64,000 bases of DNA, from assembly GCA_020746995.1 (NCBI GenBank), contig JAGPXD010000002.1, positions 3,410,001 to 3,474,000 of the forward strand, read 5' to 3'. Under the pieces are notes generated by a model. That model saw only the letters and a list, made by a program, of their open reading frames with translations. It was not told the DNA's origin and did no database searches. Both the position numbers and the translations under genes were made by a program. This stretch comes from Plectosphaerella cucumerina (taxonomy: Eukaryota; Ascomycota; Sordariomycetes; Glomerellales; Plectosphaerellaceae). Shown one piece after another: positions 31,102-42,129 of the stretch (positions within the stretch are counted from its first letter, which is position 1; each line of letters starts with the position of its first letter).

Positions 31102-31688
31102 TGTCGCGAACATACACCTCGCTGGAAGAATGGCTCGAATTAGAACTAGAACCTGCTTCACTGGGACAGAGCTCACATGCTTTAACAGCAATGAATTGAT
31201 TATCTCTCGACTATTGAATCCATGAAGCTACTAGGTTTCCTCGCTGTTGTTGCCCGCCGCTTCCTTGCCCTTCAGCCACTGACTATGCTGATCCATGCCC
31301 GTTCCCAGAATGTAGTGGTGCAAAACCACGCCGGATATTTTCTAATTGTGGACGAGCTAACCGTATTAGGAACAGCCTACCTTACTTTCACTCCATTTTT
31401 ACCAACATAAGAACAGGTCAAACGGGCACGCGGCTGACAAATGCATGCATGGCCAAGGCCGCCCAAGGTGCTCTCGTCCACAAATGTCCAAGATGATCCA
31501 CGCGTGGCAGTCCCTCCGGGGTACCTCCTTTGGTCGTAGTACTACATAGGTAGTTTAGCTCGGGACATCCCCGATCTGCCCCCAGCTTCCACCTTCACCC
31601 CAGTCGTCTTCGTGACCAGGTTGCCTCATCCTGTTACTTTCGAAGACACCGAAACTAATGATCTCAACGCCTTTTGCCCTACCCCAAC
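31102..31688. other. Intergenic between SDR and mixed zinc-finger regulator
   Basis: 3' UTR of the SDR gene and promoter of the next gene. No coding sequence was recognised. Confidence 0.5.
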
Positions 31689-33259
31689 ATGCCCTTCACC
31701 TGCCAGCATCCCAATTGCGGCCGTACATACCTCCGCAGGGAGCATTTGACCCGGCATATGAAATCACACTCCATGTCGAAGGAGCTGACATGTGAGCAGT
31801 GCGGGTCAAAAATGTCGCGAATGTAGGTCAATCCATTGTCATCTGTTCATCCTTATCCCGTGACTGCAAATTTCTTACCGTGTGGTATTCCCAGGGACAC
31901 ATTCCGCCGACACATGGCTCTCCACGGATCGAACTTGCCGCCCTCGCGGGCCGCCCTCGCCTGCTTGCCCTGCCGTCAGTCGAAGAGGAGATGTGAGGGC
32001 CAGATTCCGACTTGCTCCGCTTGCTCGGCCATTTCACAGCCGTGCGTGTGGCCCGTGTCGGTCAACAAGGGAGGTCGGATTAACCGCAAAGGCAACACCG
32101 CCTCTGTCGGCAGGACAGATGCTCGACGACAAACGGAGCTCCTGCCTGGGGAGAGGCAGCTCGATCCGGCCGGTCCGATGGAAGATATCGATACGAGCAG
32201 GCATCTCGAGGAGATGGAAAGCCCGATGGATCTTACCGCTCCAGATGCAGATTGCCCGGGGCAATTGGCCGCGTACGAGCAGCTCATGGACGTCTACTTT
32301 GACAAGTTCCACCATCACTGGCCAATCGTTCACGAGAAGAGCATTCGGCTAAGGCAAGGGCCGAAAATCCTCATCAAGACCGTGGTCACTATTGGGCTCT
32401 ACATGACAGGAAACGAAGAGGGCAAAATGATGGCCAAGAGGATTCTCGAGGGTTTCCTCCACAAGTCAGGAGAGCTCCTGGTGGGTCTTCAATGCCGCCC
32501 TCAGCTCTAGGAGCAAAGCCACCTCCGGTCTGCTAACCTTGAATGCCGTCGACAGTCCTCGTTGACACCGCTGCTTGAGGCAGGCAAGTTCATGCTTATG
32601 ACCAGGCATCTGCCCGATCTGCAGGCCGTCCTGCTCCAAGCCATCATGATCCCACGCCTGACGGAGCAGGATCTCGCGGCCGGTATCATGATAGACTCAA
32701 TGCTTTCCAAGGCTATGGACCTCGCCGGCGTGTATGGCCAAAGTGCAATTGACTTGGCGAGCGTCTATCCCGACGAGCAAGTCACGAACCCGACATTTGT
32801 GAGAGAATCTTTCCAGCGGTAAGCCCCTGACCCCGCATGGAAGCACTCGACCACATGCGCTGACAGCTTGCATTCAGTCTCGCGGTGTGTCACTTCAAGT
32901 TCCGTGTCTTGTTCCAGGCCTTCTGCCGGGAAAAGTACCCCTGGTACAGATTCGCCAGCCTCACAGAGCCCTCAGCAATGCGCATCAAGATTCCCACGCC
33001 GCCTGCGCTCTTTGAGGGCATGTCGACGACTGAGGCCCGAAGCTGCGCAATGGCAGGCGGAGAGCAGCTGATCAGCGACGTGTGTCAAGCGGCCATCCTG
33101 GCAGGGAACGAGAAGGAACTGGACCCAATCGATGCGTTTCAGCCGGGGCTCAGGAGGACGATGTGGCTCTGGATGATCCGTGCAGGCGACGACGACCTTG
33201 TATTCACCAAGCATGTGAGGGATTTTGGTGCTGAAAGCTTTCGTGGGCTCACTGCGTGA
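31689..33259 (+). CDS. Transcription factor with two C2H2 fingers and a Zn2Cys6 cluster
   Basis: Four exons (31689-31822, 31895-32480, 32556-32818, 32878-33259), 454 residues. Two C2H2 fingers (C-x4-C-x12-H-x3-H, then C-x2-C-x12-H-x3-H) occupy residues about 5-56. The second finger is completed only after splicing of the 72-nt first intron, which confirms the junction. A canonical Zn2Cys6 cluster (CLPCRQSKRRC, then C-x2-C-x6-C) follows directly, then a region starting YEQLMDVYFDKFHHHWPIVHE that fits a fungal transcription factor domain. Proteins combining both zinc modules are a recognised minority class in Pezizomycotina. The protein is short for that class, so an additional 3' exon is possible. 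Target unknown. Confidence 0.85.
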
Positions 33260-33356
33260 GCATTTCCCCAATCTACCAGCTCTAGCCTCTGACCTCATAC
33301 GATGAAAGAAATCCCCTGATGTTTGCCGCCGAAGCGAACCTCCCTTCGAACAGCGT

Positions 33357-33785
33357 TTAGGCCTTCAGCTTCTCTGAGAGCGCGTTGTTCAGCCCCTCGT
33401 ACAACTCGTCCAGCGATTCCTTCAAGCCCGCATGGTTCTGGTCCGATTCTCCCTTCCAGGTGACTCGGGTCTGGGTGTCGTTGAGCGGCTCGAGCTTGAT
33501 GTTGCCAAAGTTCAGGGCGTCTGTGGCGGTGCTGATGTAGACTCGGAAGCGGATAGTCAAGTTGACCGGATCAATGGCGTCGAGGGACTCCCTGATCGAG
33601 ACGCCTGGGCGATAGGTAAAAGTGAGGTGTCGGATGGAGCCAATGCCAAAGCCCTCAAGGGCTGATGCGGTGCAGTGTGGCATCCAGAGTCGTTCGCAGC
33701 CCCAGGCCGCCAGAACGCCCCAAATATCAGCTGCCGGGGCGTCAACAACGCTGGCGAACTCGGCAACAACTTCAAGGGTCGTCAT
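33357..33785 (-). CDS. SRPBCC-superfamily (polyketide cyclase / START-like) protein
   Basis: Single exon, 142 residues, the usual length for one helix-grip domain. The pattern FASVVDAPAADIWGVLAAWG at the start, the central strands SIRHLTFTYRPGVSIRESLDAID and the long C-terminal helix are typical of SRPBCC proteins that bind a hydrophobic ligand in a central cavity. Members include aromatase/cyclase-like and lipid-binding proteins; which applies here is unknown. The ATG at 33785 is supported by a TATA-like element 106 bp upstream. It is convergent with the C2H2/Zn2Cys6 regulator. Confidence 0.82.
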   Translation of the reverse strand: MTTLEVVAEFASVVDAPAADIWGVLAAWGCERLWMPHCTASALEGFGIGSIRHLTFTYRPGVSIRESLDAIDPVNLTIRFRVYISTATDALNFGNIKLEPLNDTQTRVTWKGESDQNHAGLKESLDELYEGLNNALSEKLKA

Positions 33786-33890
33786 GATCTGTATATTGCA
33801 GGTTGTAGGTGGAGGGAGTTGCTGGTTAGGACTGTGTCTTGCGGGATGATGACGGAACCATGGTGATCATTCTGCTCATGGCAATGTAGG

Positions 33891-33898
33891 TATTTATA
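33891..33898 (-). promoter_or_regulatory. TATA-like element of the SRPBCC gene
   Basis: On the minus strand this reads TATAAATA, 106 bp upstream of the ATG at 33785, at the expected place for a fungal TATA box. Confidence 0.45.
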
Positions 33899-34147
33899 TT
33901 TGACGATGCTTGATGAAGAGACAGGGTCATCACGAGCTCGCAGCAGTTGCTTGAGGATGACAGTGCTCCACGCATGCGGTATCCCACAGGCATCCCAGCA
34001 AAGCCTCAGGGAGCTCCACAGGACATCCCGGCCCCGTCTGGCATACCGTCTGATGTTCCACCCACCTAGCTCTGCTTGTTTATCTCAATGTAAGCCCCAG
34101 CCAGGTATCCCACCCGGCGCACCCCATTGGGATTTGTGTTTCCCCGC

Positions 34148-34207
34148 CCGGTATCCCATCCGGCATCCCGCCCGGTATCCCACCCGGCATCCCACCCGGC
34201 ATCCCGC
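34148..34207. repeat. Minisatellite, five 12-nt units
   Basis: Five consecutive units follow the form CCGG(C/T)ATCCCNN. A related degenerate copy lies just upstream near 34104-34115 and a partial sixth unit follows. Units differ mainly by C/T changes. Confidence 0.85.
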
Positions 34208-34368
34208 CCGGCTCATCCCTCGAACCAGGGGACGCTCCCACTCCGCCACGATTGAATATCAAGAACTCCGACTCCGAAAAGCTTCGAATAGGGGGAGCGC
34301 CGGATACGATAGGAGTAGAAAATAGCTCAAGGAGGCCTTTGCCACGAAAGGTGGATTGTACGGGACTA

Positions 34369-35258
34369 TCAGTATTTACTTCGCCTTGTACGCTTAAGTC
34401 GCCTGTTCTCCTCTATGCATGCCCTGACAAATAGCGTAAACTCTAGAAGCCTATAATACACCCGGTAAGTAAAAGTTCGATTCAATGGTGGGGAGAAGGA
34501 GAAATGACGGGAATGAGACAAACTCACGCTGCGGTCACACACAACACAACAATAAGATACCCAAGCACTACGAATGGCGTCACCGGCGAGTGATAGATCG
34601 AGCTGTCGTACCACCTCATCTCCTCTGACAGTGGAAACGCAATAGCGACCGGCACCCACACAAGCCAGAGCAGGAGGCGGACCCCAACATGCGCCCCAGC
34701 GGTGATGCTGTCGCCGGGTGAGAGCAAGAGACGGGCCAGCTCTGCGAGGTTCCACACTATCGTAGCGAAAGCCTTTGAAAAGGGGTAGTCAGAAACCAAT
34801 TTACGACTTTGAAGTATGATGTCTGGAGGGGGAAGAGTGGGGGTGGGAAGGAGGAGGCAGAGGGATTTCCTTACCGGAGGCACGATAAAAGCGGAGATGG
34901 AGTTGCGTTTTGTCCCTCCTCCCGCGACGACAGCCGCCATGGACATGGCGGAGAGCGCGTTGGCTATGGACGTGAGCTCGAGGATGACCTTGAAACGTGC
35001 CCACCACTTGTCGGAATGGGTTTGTGTCTTGGTGTACGGTCGCGCGATGGGTATTTCGTCACTCGACACACCACTAGCAGACAACTGGCCAACGTAGTTC
35101 GAGAATGTGACGGGGGAGTCGTATTCGGATGCGTTCTGTGCCGTGTGTGCTGCTGTCGCAAATGGATCCTGGGATTGAAAGGCGGCCGACGGGGCATCGC
35201 CGTTCTTCGACGTCTGCCTCATGAAATCGCCATGACCGAGAGTCTTCTCGGTCTTCAT
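34369..35258 (-). CDS. Four-transmembrane protein, function unknown
   Basis: Three exons (35258-34875, 34772-34528, 34450-34369), 236 residues. A cytoplasmic N-terminal region of about 90 polar residues precedes four hydrophobic segments: around VILELTSIANALSAMSMAAVV, ISAFIVPPAFATIVWNLAE, VGVRLLLWLVWVPVAIAF and PVTPFVVLGYLIVVLCVTAA. A basic tail (RRLKRTRRSKY) follows. The layout resembles fungal tetraspan/MARVEL-like membrane proteins, which is a weak inference. The first intron (102 nt) is stop-free and in frame. The second intron moves the stop from 34524 to 34369 and extends the last helix, which I find more convincing than stopping after CVTAA. The ATG at 35258 has a good context (CCACCATG); the longer frame starts at TTG. 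Confidence 0.75.
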
Positions 35259-35940
35259 GGTGGTCGTCGGTCCGGTAGCGAGATTGATCGCGTCAGATTT
35301 GTAAAGCAATCGTACTTTCGGCCCCTCGCGATGCGAAAACGGGACAAAAACCGGACGGAGATGTGGGTGATGCGATGAGTTCGACGCGTCGTCCAAGGCG
35401 GATGAGCTCTGTCGCCGGACGATGTTTTTCCCCTTCTGCTGCCGTCAGCGGCAGAGGGGGCTGGGCGGCAAAGCAAACAACAATGTCCTACCTTACCTTA
35501 GCCAATCTCCGGCGCGAGAATTCGGCTGCCTTGCTGAACGGGTCCGACAGGGTCGCTTCGGGGGTCGCCCTGCAGGGGCTAGCCCCATGGAGAAACGGAC
35601 CAAGAGATGCTCTGGCCATCATGACCATTTAAGACCCTGGCATCAACTCCCGTTTGCCAAGCGGGTGTAATGGACCAGTCCCTACAGTTGGAGGAATGGC
35701 AACACTTCCGGCAGTCCGATTACAAAACAGACAGACTACTAGATGGGCCATGAAGTGATGGATTGACAACGTGCATGGATATGACCTGAGTTTCCAGTCT
35801 TCGGCGCAGCAGCCCATCTCAGTCGTATTTCTCATTGAAATGCCCATGCCCTCCCAGCAGACCATACCCATTGTGTAGTGTGTGCAGACCTGAGTGGATT
35901 ATGATCTTCGAGTACCTTATGGATTCATTGATTACGCACA
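35259..35940. other. Intergenic upstream of the four-TM gene
   Basis: It holds the promoter of the four-TM gene and the 3' UTR of the minus-strand GT31-like gene. No gene was seen. Confidence 0.5.
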
Positions 35941-37287
35941 TTATGCATCGCGCTCTTGATGGCCCTCTTTCGTCTTGCCCAAATTCCAAATTCCATCGAC
36001 AATCCAATCGCCGTCGCTACTTTGCGAGTAAAAGTAGTCGGGAATTCTCTTGACACGTGGTGTCAAGTACGTTGTCCCGCCAAGTGCGTGCCAGAAGTCA
36101 ACCCATAGCATCCAAGGGGACGCCCACTGCAAGTCGCTGCCCGGTGGCATCGGCTTGATACCATCTTTGTCGAAGGCGTCAGCGATCTTGAGATATCTCT
36201 CGTTCTTCTTCAGGTCATGGACGGCGATAGGATTGTCGCCATACAGAGCATGTTCGGTGGCGTTTGGATGAGTGGCCTGGCGAGCCCAAGGCGTACCATC
36301 GCCGCGCGAGTCGAGCTCCAAATAGTCGAACTTCTCTGAGCCGAGAAAGTTGACAATGTTAACCATTCGGCGCGCCTTGAGCAGTAGAATGGGGGCAAGA
36401 ACATCTTCGCAGGTGACAACACGGAAGCGGTCCTGTAGCTGAACGAGCTCTTCGATGATGTCCCAAGTATATGTGTACATGGAGCCGTGAAGGAAGACGA
36501 GGTCGTTGTGATAGTAGAGCTCTCCGATACCGGTACGCGTGATATTGGCCTTGTTGTCGGCAGTCAGACGTGGCCTAAGGTATACGTCCCAGAAGCGTCG
36601 CGCGTTGAGGAATAGGTCGGTATCGAGCTTTGAGACAAACTCGTAGTGGAAGCCATGATTGATGAGGTACCTGAATAACTCGATGGTCTTGATGGTGTTG
36701 GCCGTGAAGTCGTCTTCCTGCAAATGGTCAAGCACGATCAGATCGCCGAAAGTACGATTCTCGGCTTGCAGGATCTCGACCCATTGAGGGCCGGGGTTGG
36801 AGACGACAAAGCGTGCATCGAAGGGAACAACATCTTGGAACTTATGTATCCATGTTGTGCGGATGAGCATTCGTCGTTCGGGCTCAAAAGCAGAGCTGAT
36901 GATAGCTGCCAGCCAAGGGGGACGGTTGGTGTTGTTGCTGGCCTCCTCAGTGAGGACCATGGGCGTCGGGGGGAACGGGTGTAGAGGGTACAGAGTCTCG
37001 TGCCTCTCGGCCTCGTCGGAGACAGATTTGCCGTGAATCTGATAGTCGTTGCTGGGGGGTATGTAGGGCGTGTGGTGTATTGGGGTTGTAAAAGGGAAAG
37101 TGATGTAGACGATAATGATGACGAAGACACAGAATAGAAAGCGAAGAAATAGATAGTAAGATTTCCTCGCAGAGCCTCTCGATGACCCGACCCATGTGGG
37201 TAGACAGGGCCTCCATGTTGGCTTTTCCATGATCATGATATTGCGCGTAGTCCAAGGCAGTGGCAGAAGGATAAGAGACGACTTCAT
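35941..37287 (-). CDS. GT31-like (beta-1,3-galactosyltransferase-type) type II membrane glycosyltransferase
   Basis: Single exon, 448 residues from the first ATG. A basic N-terminus is followed by one signal-anchor helix (FLRFLFCVFVIIIVYITF), so it should reside in the Golgi with a lumenal catalytic domain. Family GT31 marks: ERRMLIRTTW, DLIVLDHLQEDDFTANTIKTIE, and the metal-binding DxD motif in FVSKLDTDLF. The block DRFRVVTCEDVLAP corresponds to the conserved EDV region. Donor and acceptor sugars are unknown. The longer frame starts at TTG; ATGs at 37236 and 37230, just before the basic stretch, are alternative starts. Confidence 0.85.
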   Translation of the reverse strand: MKSSLILLPLPWTTRNIMIMEKPTWRPCLPTWVGSSRGSARKSYYLFLRFLFCVFVIIIVYITFPFTTPIHHTPYIPPSNDYQIHGKSVSDEAERHETLYPLHPFPPTPMVLTEEASNNTNRPPWLAAIISSAFEPERRMLIRTTWIHKFQDVVPFDARFVVSNPGPQWVEILQAENRTFGDLIVLDHLQEDDFTANTIKTIELFRYLINHGFHYEFVSKLDTDLFLNARRFWDVYLRPRLTADNKANITRTGIGELYYHNDLVFLHGSMYTYTWDIIEELVQLQDRFRVVTCEDVLAPILLLKARRMVNIVNFLGSEKFDYLELDSRGDGTPWARQATHPNATEHALYGDNPIAVHDLKKNERYLKIADAFDKDGIKPMPPGSDLQWASPWMLWVDFWHALGGTTYLTPRVKRIPDYFYSQSSDGDWIVDGIWNLGKTKEGHQERDA

Positions 37288-38396
37288 CACAAAGTCGAAG
37301 ACCGTTGGGAAAGGGGGGATCAAATGATGTGAGCCTGTCGCAGTTGACCAGCTTCAGCCCAGCTACAGTTGGACAGTGCGGTCGAACACTCAGCAGGCAG
37401 CTCAATCATTCCGCATCGCCGGGCTGTTGCCTTACCAACCGACTCCTATGTTGTCCCAAAGGAGTCAACGTGTGAGGTCTAGCATGATGCCTGACTGCGG
37501 AGTTCCGGGGATCAGACACTAGTCGGTGACAGCCTGGGCAAAGGTCAAATGACCCGACTTTAAGCAAGAAGATCAAAAGCAAAAACCTGTTTGATGGGCT
37601 TGGGCACTTCCGTCTTGAAATGGATGCACACATTTCTTCCCATCACCCGGAAGCCGCTCAGTTGCGTGGTAGTGTGGATGGATCTGGTGGATAGCGAGCG
37701 CTGCCGGCAAAAGTTGAACACTTGTGGATATCATGCGGGGCGACAAAATGGCAAAAGATAAACATGAGGGATGCCGGAGTTGAACCGACGACCTTCTGGA
37801 CTGGAATCAGATATTCTACCACTGAACTAATCCCCCTGTTGATGTTATTTCGCTTTTTCTCTGTCCACATGAAGCATTTCGTGATGGTGCCACAGGAGCA
37901 TCGGACAATTGAGGATCAGATGCTTGGGTGAGACATACCAATGCGTGGGCTTTTGAGGCCGCTTGGCATAGAGCACCCCCTGTTGAATTCCATTTCTAAT
38001 CGAAAAATCAGGTGATCCGATGACAGGGCCTTCGTATACCGCATTCCACCTCATCAACTTCTCAAGGTAGGCATTTGTGGTGGTAGAATGTCTCGTTGAA
38101 GCAGCGAAGTGAAGTGGGAGCAAAATTGAGACCGTGACTAAGCACTCATCTGGCGGCCGGAGCTCTGACCACCTGTGGGTCCAATTACTTGGGACTCGAG
38201 CCTGACGCGCACGGAAAGTGCTTTGTCGCATCTCGTCGCGTTTGCTTCCACGGCCGCCCGAACCAACTACCACCATCAATTCGAGAGCCCATCAACTCCT
38301 CCGCGCAAGCCAGCAGAATCCCCCCTCCATCGCGCATCGCCGAGCACACTTGCATGGTCACCGGTTCCCTGCCCTCACCGATGACCTAAGGGCGCG
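37288..38396. other. Intergenic containing a tRNA gene
   Basis: It holds the promoter of the GT31-like gene, one tRNA (37765-37836) and the promoter of HIR1. Apart from the tRNA no gene is supported; plus-strand frames that cover the tRNA are reading artefacts. Confidence 0.55.
37765..37836 (-). tRNA. tRNA-Trp (anticodon CCA)
   Basis: A 72-nt cloverleaf can be folded. The acceptor GGGGGAT pairs with ATCCCTC (one G-U), and the D-arm carries the box A match TAGTTCAGTGG. The anticodon loop is TTCCAGT, giving CCA. The T-arm includes a perfect box B (GGTTCAACTCC). Discriminator base A; the 3' CCA is not encoded, as expected in eukaryotes. A TTTT terminator lies about 10 nt downstream in the transcript. 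One A-C mismatch closes the anticodon stem and there are three G-U pairs, so slight degeneration is possible. No intron. Confidence 0.8.
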
Positions 38397-41300
38397 ATGC
38401 ACGTCATCAAACCAGCTTGGCTGAGCCATAGCGGCGAGCAGAAAGATTACGAGGTCTACAGCTGCCATGTCTCGCCGGACGGCAAGCGCCTCGCAACAGC
38501 AGGCGGCGATGGCCACGTCCGCGTCTGGTCCACCGATACAATCTATGGGACGAACACGGGGAACAACGCCGGAAAGCCGCGACAGCTCTGCCACATGAGC
38601 CATCATCTCGGCACCATCCACTCCGTCCGCTTCTCGCCCAATGGACGATACCTCGCCTCTGGCGCCGACGACAAGATCATTTGCGTCTACCACCTTGACA
38701 AAAACCCTCCGGTGGCATCTTTCGGTACGTCGCGCGCATTGACTTGACAAGCCCCTCCTTGGCCATCCACTGACTTGTTCCTGACGCAGGAATCGGCGAG
38801 CCTCCCCCGATCGAGAACTGGAAGACCTACAAGCGACTGGTCGGCCACGACAACGATGTCCAAGATATTGCCTGGTCATATGACTCTTCAATTCTCGTCT
38901 CCGTCGGCCTCGACTCCAAGATAGTCGTTTGGTCAGGGCACACATTCGAGAAGCTCAAGACTTTGGCCGTCCACTCGAGTCACGTCAAGGGCATCACCTT
39001 CGATCCCGCCAACAAGTTCTTCGCGACTGCCAGCGATGACCGAACCATCAAAATCTTCCGATTCACGTCTCCTGCACCGAATGCCACACAGCACGACATG
39101 GTTAACAACTTTGTCGTCGAGGCAACGATCAGCTCCCCCTTCAAGAGCTCGCCTCTTACCACATACTTTCGCCGGTGCTCATGGTCGCCGGATGGCAACC
39201 ACATTTCGGCTGCAAACGCCGTTAACGGACCCGTTAGCTCCGTCGCAATCATCGAGCGTAATCGTTGGGACAGCGAGATCAACCTCATTGGCCACGAAGG
39301 CCCGACCGAAGTCTGCATGTTCTCCCCTCGACTGTTTCACACCACGAATCCGAGCGAGCTTGCAGAGGGGGAGCCGGCGTCACTCGTCACAGTCATTGCA
39401 GCGGCAGGCCAGGACAAGACGCTCAGCATATGGAACACGAACACATCGCGACCTGTCGTCATCTTCCAAGATCTTGCCGGCAAATCCATCTCTGATCTGG
39501 CCTGGACCCCGGACGGTCAGACGCTGTTCGCGTCGAGTCTCGATGGCTCCGTCATAGCCGTTCGGTTTGACGTCGGAGAGCTTGGCTGGGTGGCCACGGC
39601 GGAAGAAAACGACAAGGCGCTCCAGAAGTACGGCGGTTCAAGGAAAGGTCTCTTTGTCGCTGAGGACGTGGAAGGACTACAGCTCGAGGAACAAAGCAAG
39701 GCCGGCGAGTCGAAAGCTGTCGAGTCTCGCATGGGTGCGCTCATGGGCGACCTTCCAGATGCAGCTGCGCCATCCACCAACGGCACCAAGACCAATGGCG
39801 CATCCACGCCACAGCCGAATGGCACGACCGAACAAGACAAGGAGAAGGAAAAGGAGAATGAGAAGACCAAGGCGGCCCAAGAGAGTGCCGACAAGACAGC
39901 GGAGCGCGTGAAGGAGCTCAAGTCCCGCGTTACTATCGGCAAGGACGGCAAGAAGCGTGTCGCGCCCCTGCTGGTCTCATCATCTGGCACCGGCCAGTCC
40001 TCGCTCCCGCAGACGCAGCTGGTGGGCGCGACATCCACAGCCAAGGGCGCTCAGAACGACGTACCGCTGTCCATCCTTGACCTGAGCAGGCCAGTCGACG
40101 GTCTGCCGAAGGGAGGCATTGCTTCCATGCTTCTGGGCAACAAGAGGAAGGCAGAGCTGCTGGAGGCCGAAGAAGACGCGGAACAGCCCGCCAAGAGGTT
40201 GGCGACGGGACCCACGCCAATCGTGGTCAACGGAGTAGAGGGAGTCGAGGCCACGCAGGTCAGCGCAGCTCCTCATGGTGTCGTTGTCACGCCCGAATAC
40301 CTCCGCCCTGCAGTTCTCAACCCCAACATATCCATTGCTCAGATCAGGCTCGCCGTACCGAAGGTCAGGGCGCACATCCTTCGCCATCTCGAGCGCGGCA
40401 TCCTTGCGAGCGAGGGCAATGCCGAGGACGCCGTCAAGTCCGGCGACAACATCGTCTTCGAGGCTCGGAATCCGGTTCAGATTAAGGATCCATCGCATGT
40501 CACAGCCACGAAACGCGGCACACTCATCTGGCACGACTACCTCCCACGCGCGGTCATCCTGGTGACGGGCAACAAGCACTTCTGGGCAGTTGCTTGCGAA
40601 GATGGTTCGGTTCATGTCTGGACACCAGCGGGTCGCAGGCTAATCAACGCGATCATCACCGAATCCCAGCCTGTCATTCTTGAATGTCGGGAGCACTGGC
40701 TGCTGTGCATCAACGCCGTTGGCATGTGCCATGTCTGGAACATCAAGACACAGTCGTCGCCGCATCCACCGGTCTCTCTTGGCCCCGTCCTGGAATTGGC
40801 CCTTACCACTCTCCACCCCAACGCCGCCACGCCAGGCCCCGGCGTCACATCGGCAGCCCTCAACTCCACCGGCCACATGATCGTCACCCTCACGAACGGC
40901 GACGGTTACTACTACGCCAGAGACATGTACTCCTGGCAACGTGTCAGTGAGGCGTGGTGGGCTGTTGGGTCTCAGTACTGGAACAGCACCGACTCGTCTG
41001 TCAGCGCCCTCCAGTCGACGGCTGTCGGACCGGCTGCCTCATCGACCGATAGCAAGGACAAAGAGCCCGGCACTGTTACAGTCTCATCTGGCATCATTCC
41101 CCACCTCGAGCGTCACACTACCAACGAGTTCCTTCTCCGAGGCCGCGCCTACACCCTCCAACGCATCATCAAGACGCTTATGTCCAAGGATGGATTCGAG
41201 GGTCTCGAGAGTGCTATCAGCATCGCTCATCTGGAGAATCGCATCGCGGCCACGATGCAGATGGGCGCCAAGGACGAGTTCAGGCTGTACCTGTTCATGT

Positions 41301-41649
41301 ACGCGAAGCGTCTCGGCGCCGAGGGTCTGCGCGGCAAGGTTGAGGAGCTCCTCAACACCCTTCTTGGCGGCATTCTCAAGGAGAAGAAGCTGCCGGGCGT
41401 GCAGGCCATCAAGGGTCGGGGTTGGTTCACCGAGGAAGATGAGATCTGCGGCTGGGACCGGAAAGAGCTTCTCAAGGGGGTTGTGATGATTCTGGGTATG
41501 TTCTCGATGCTTCCCTGACTGACCCGTGACAATGCTGACTCCTTCCAGGCAAATTCCGAGAACTCCAGCGCTTGACTGTACAGTACGCCCGCATCGTCGA
41601 CGTCCCGCTCGATAACTACGAGACGGGCGACACGATGGACATTGAGTAA
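38397..41649 (+). CDS. HIR1: HIR1, histone transcription regulator (HIRA-type histone chaperone subunit)
   Basis: Nuclear subunit of the HIR complex, which deposits H3-H4 independently of replication and represses histone genes. Three exons (38397-38724, 38790-41495, 41549-41649), 1044 residues. N-terminal WD40 repeats form a propeller (GGDGHVRVWS, GADDKIICVY, GLDSKIVVWS, ASDDRTIKIF, AGQDKTLSIW, SLDGSVIAVRF). The HIRA B domain is recognised by RVTIGKDGKKRVAPLLVSS near residue 480. The C-terminal Hira domain follows (EDGSVHVWTPAGRR, RDMYSWQRVSEAWWAVGSQYW) and the last exon ends GKFRELQRLTVQYAR. A low-complexity K/E-rich stretch separates the propeller from the B domain. Confidence 0.95.
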
Positions 41650-42129
41650 GGGCTTGGCATTGACGTGTCGGAGGGCGTTTTGCTGTAACAACACTGGAAA
41701 TGATGCGCGGCATGGCAAGCGTACGGACCCATCGTGGTATCTCGGCGGTATCGGCGGCGGACTGTTCGGAGTAGGGGGCGTTTTCGGGATGGGGTCTTGA
41801 CCCATCAGTGTACATCGATGGACGATACCAATGCGATTATCTCACAAGCGAGGCTTTAGTCTTTGCGTATTGCGGCTCCTGAGTTTGAGTTTGTTGCCGA
41901 GCGTGGCCTCTATGCCCCTGCTGACTTTAGCACTAGTCGAGTCTACCCACCAACATCAATCACGACACACGACAGTGCGAAGCAAGGATCATCATGAGTT
42001 CGCTGTTGGCAATCTGGATCGTCTCAGGTATTTGCTCTGCCCGAGCCGACTGGCTGCTCATCTAATAGGCTTCCTAGGATGCTAGCAACCTCGGCCGTCG
42101 AGCGGCTAGGCAACTCTTACATCACCTGC
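41650..42129. other. Intergenic between convergent genes
   Basis: Between the HIR1 stop and the stop of the minus-strand MFS gene. No gene was seen. Confidence 0.5.

Larger units (their letters stand above)
33786..34368. other. Intergenic with tandem 12-nt repeats
   Basis: It contains the promoter of the SRPBCC gene, a minisatellite (34148-34207) and the 3' UTR of the minus-strand four-TM gene. No gene is supported; the repeat gives Gly-Gly-Met-Pro or Arg-His-Pro-Ala frames that look artificial. Confidence 0.5.

Noticed and set aside
36052..36070. Inverted repeat CTTGACAC/GTGTCAAG
   Set aside because: It lies inside the GT31-like coding sequence and is fully explained by its codons; no sign of a regulatory role.
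37722..37931. Short plus-strand frame with GVEPTTF-like sequence
   Set aside because: It is the antisense reading of the tRNA-Trp gene, a well-known artefact.
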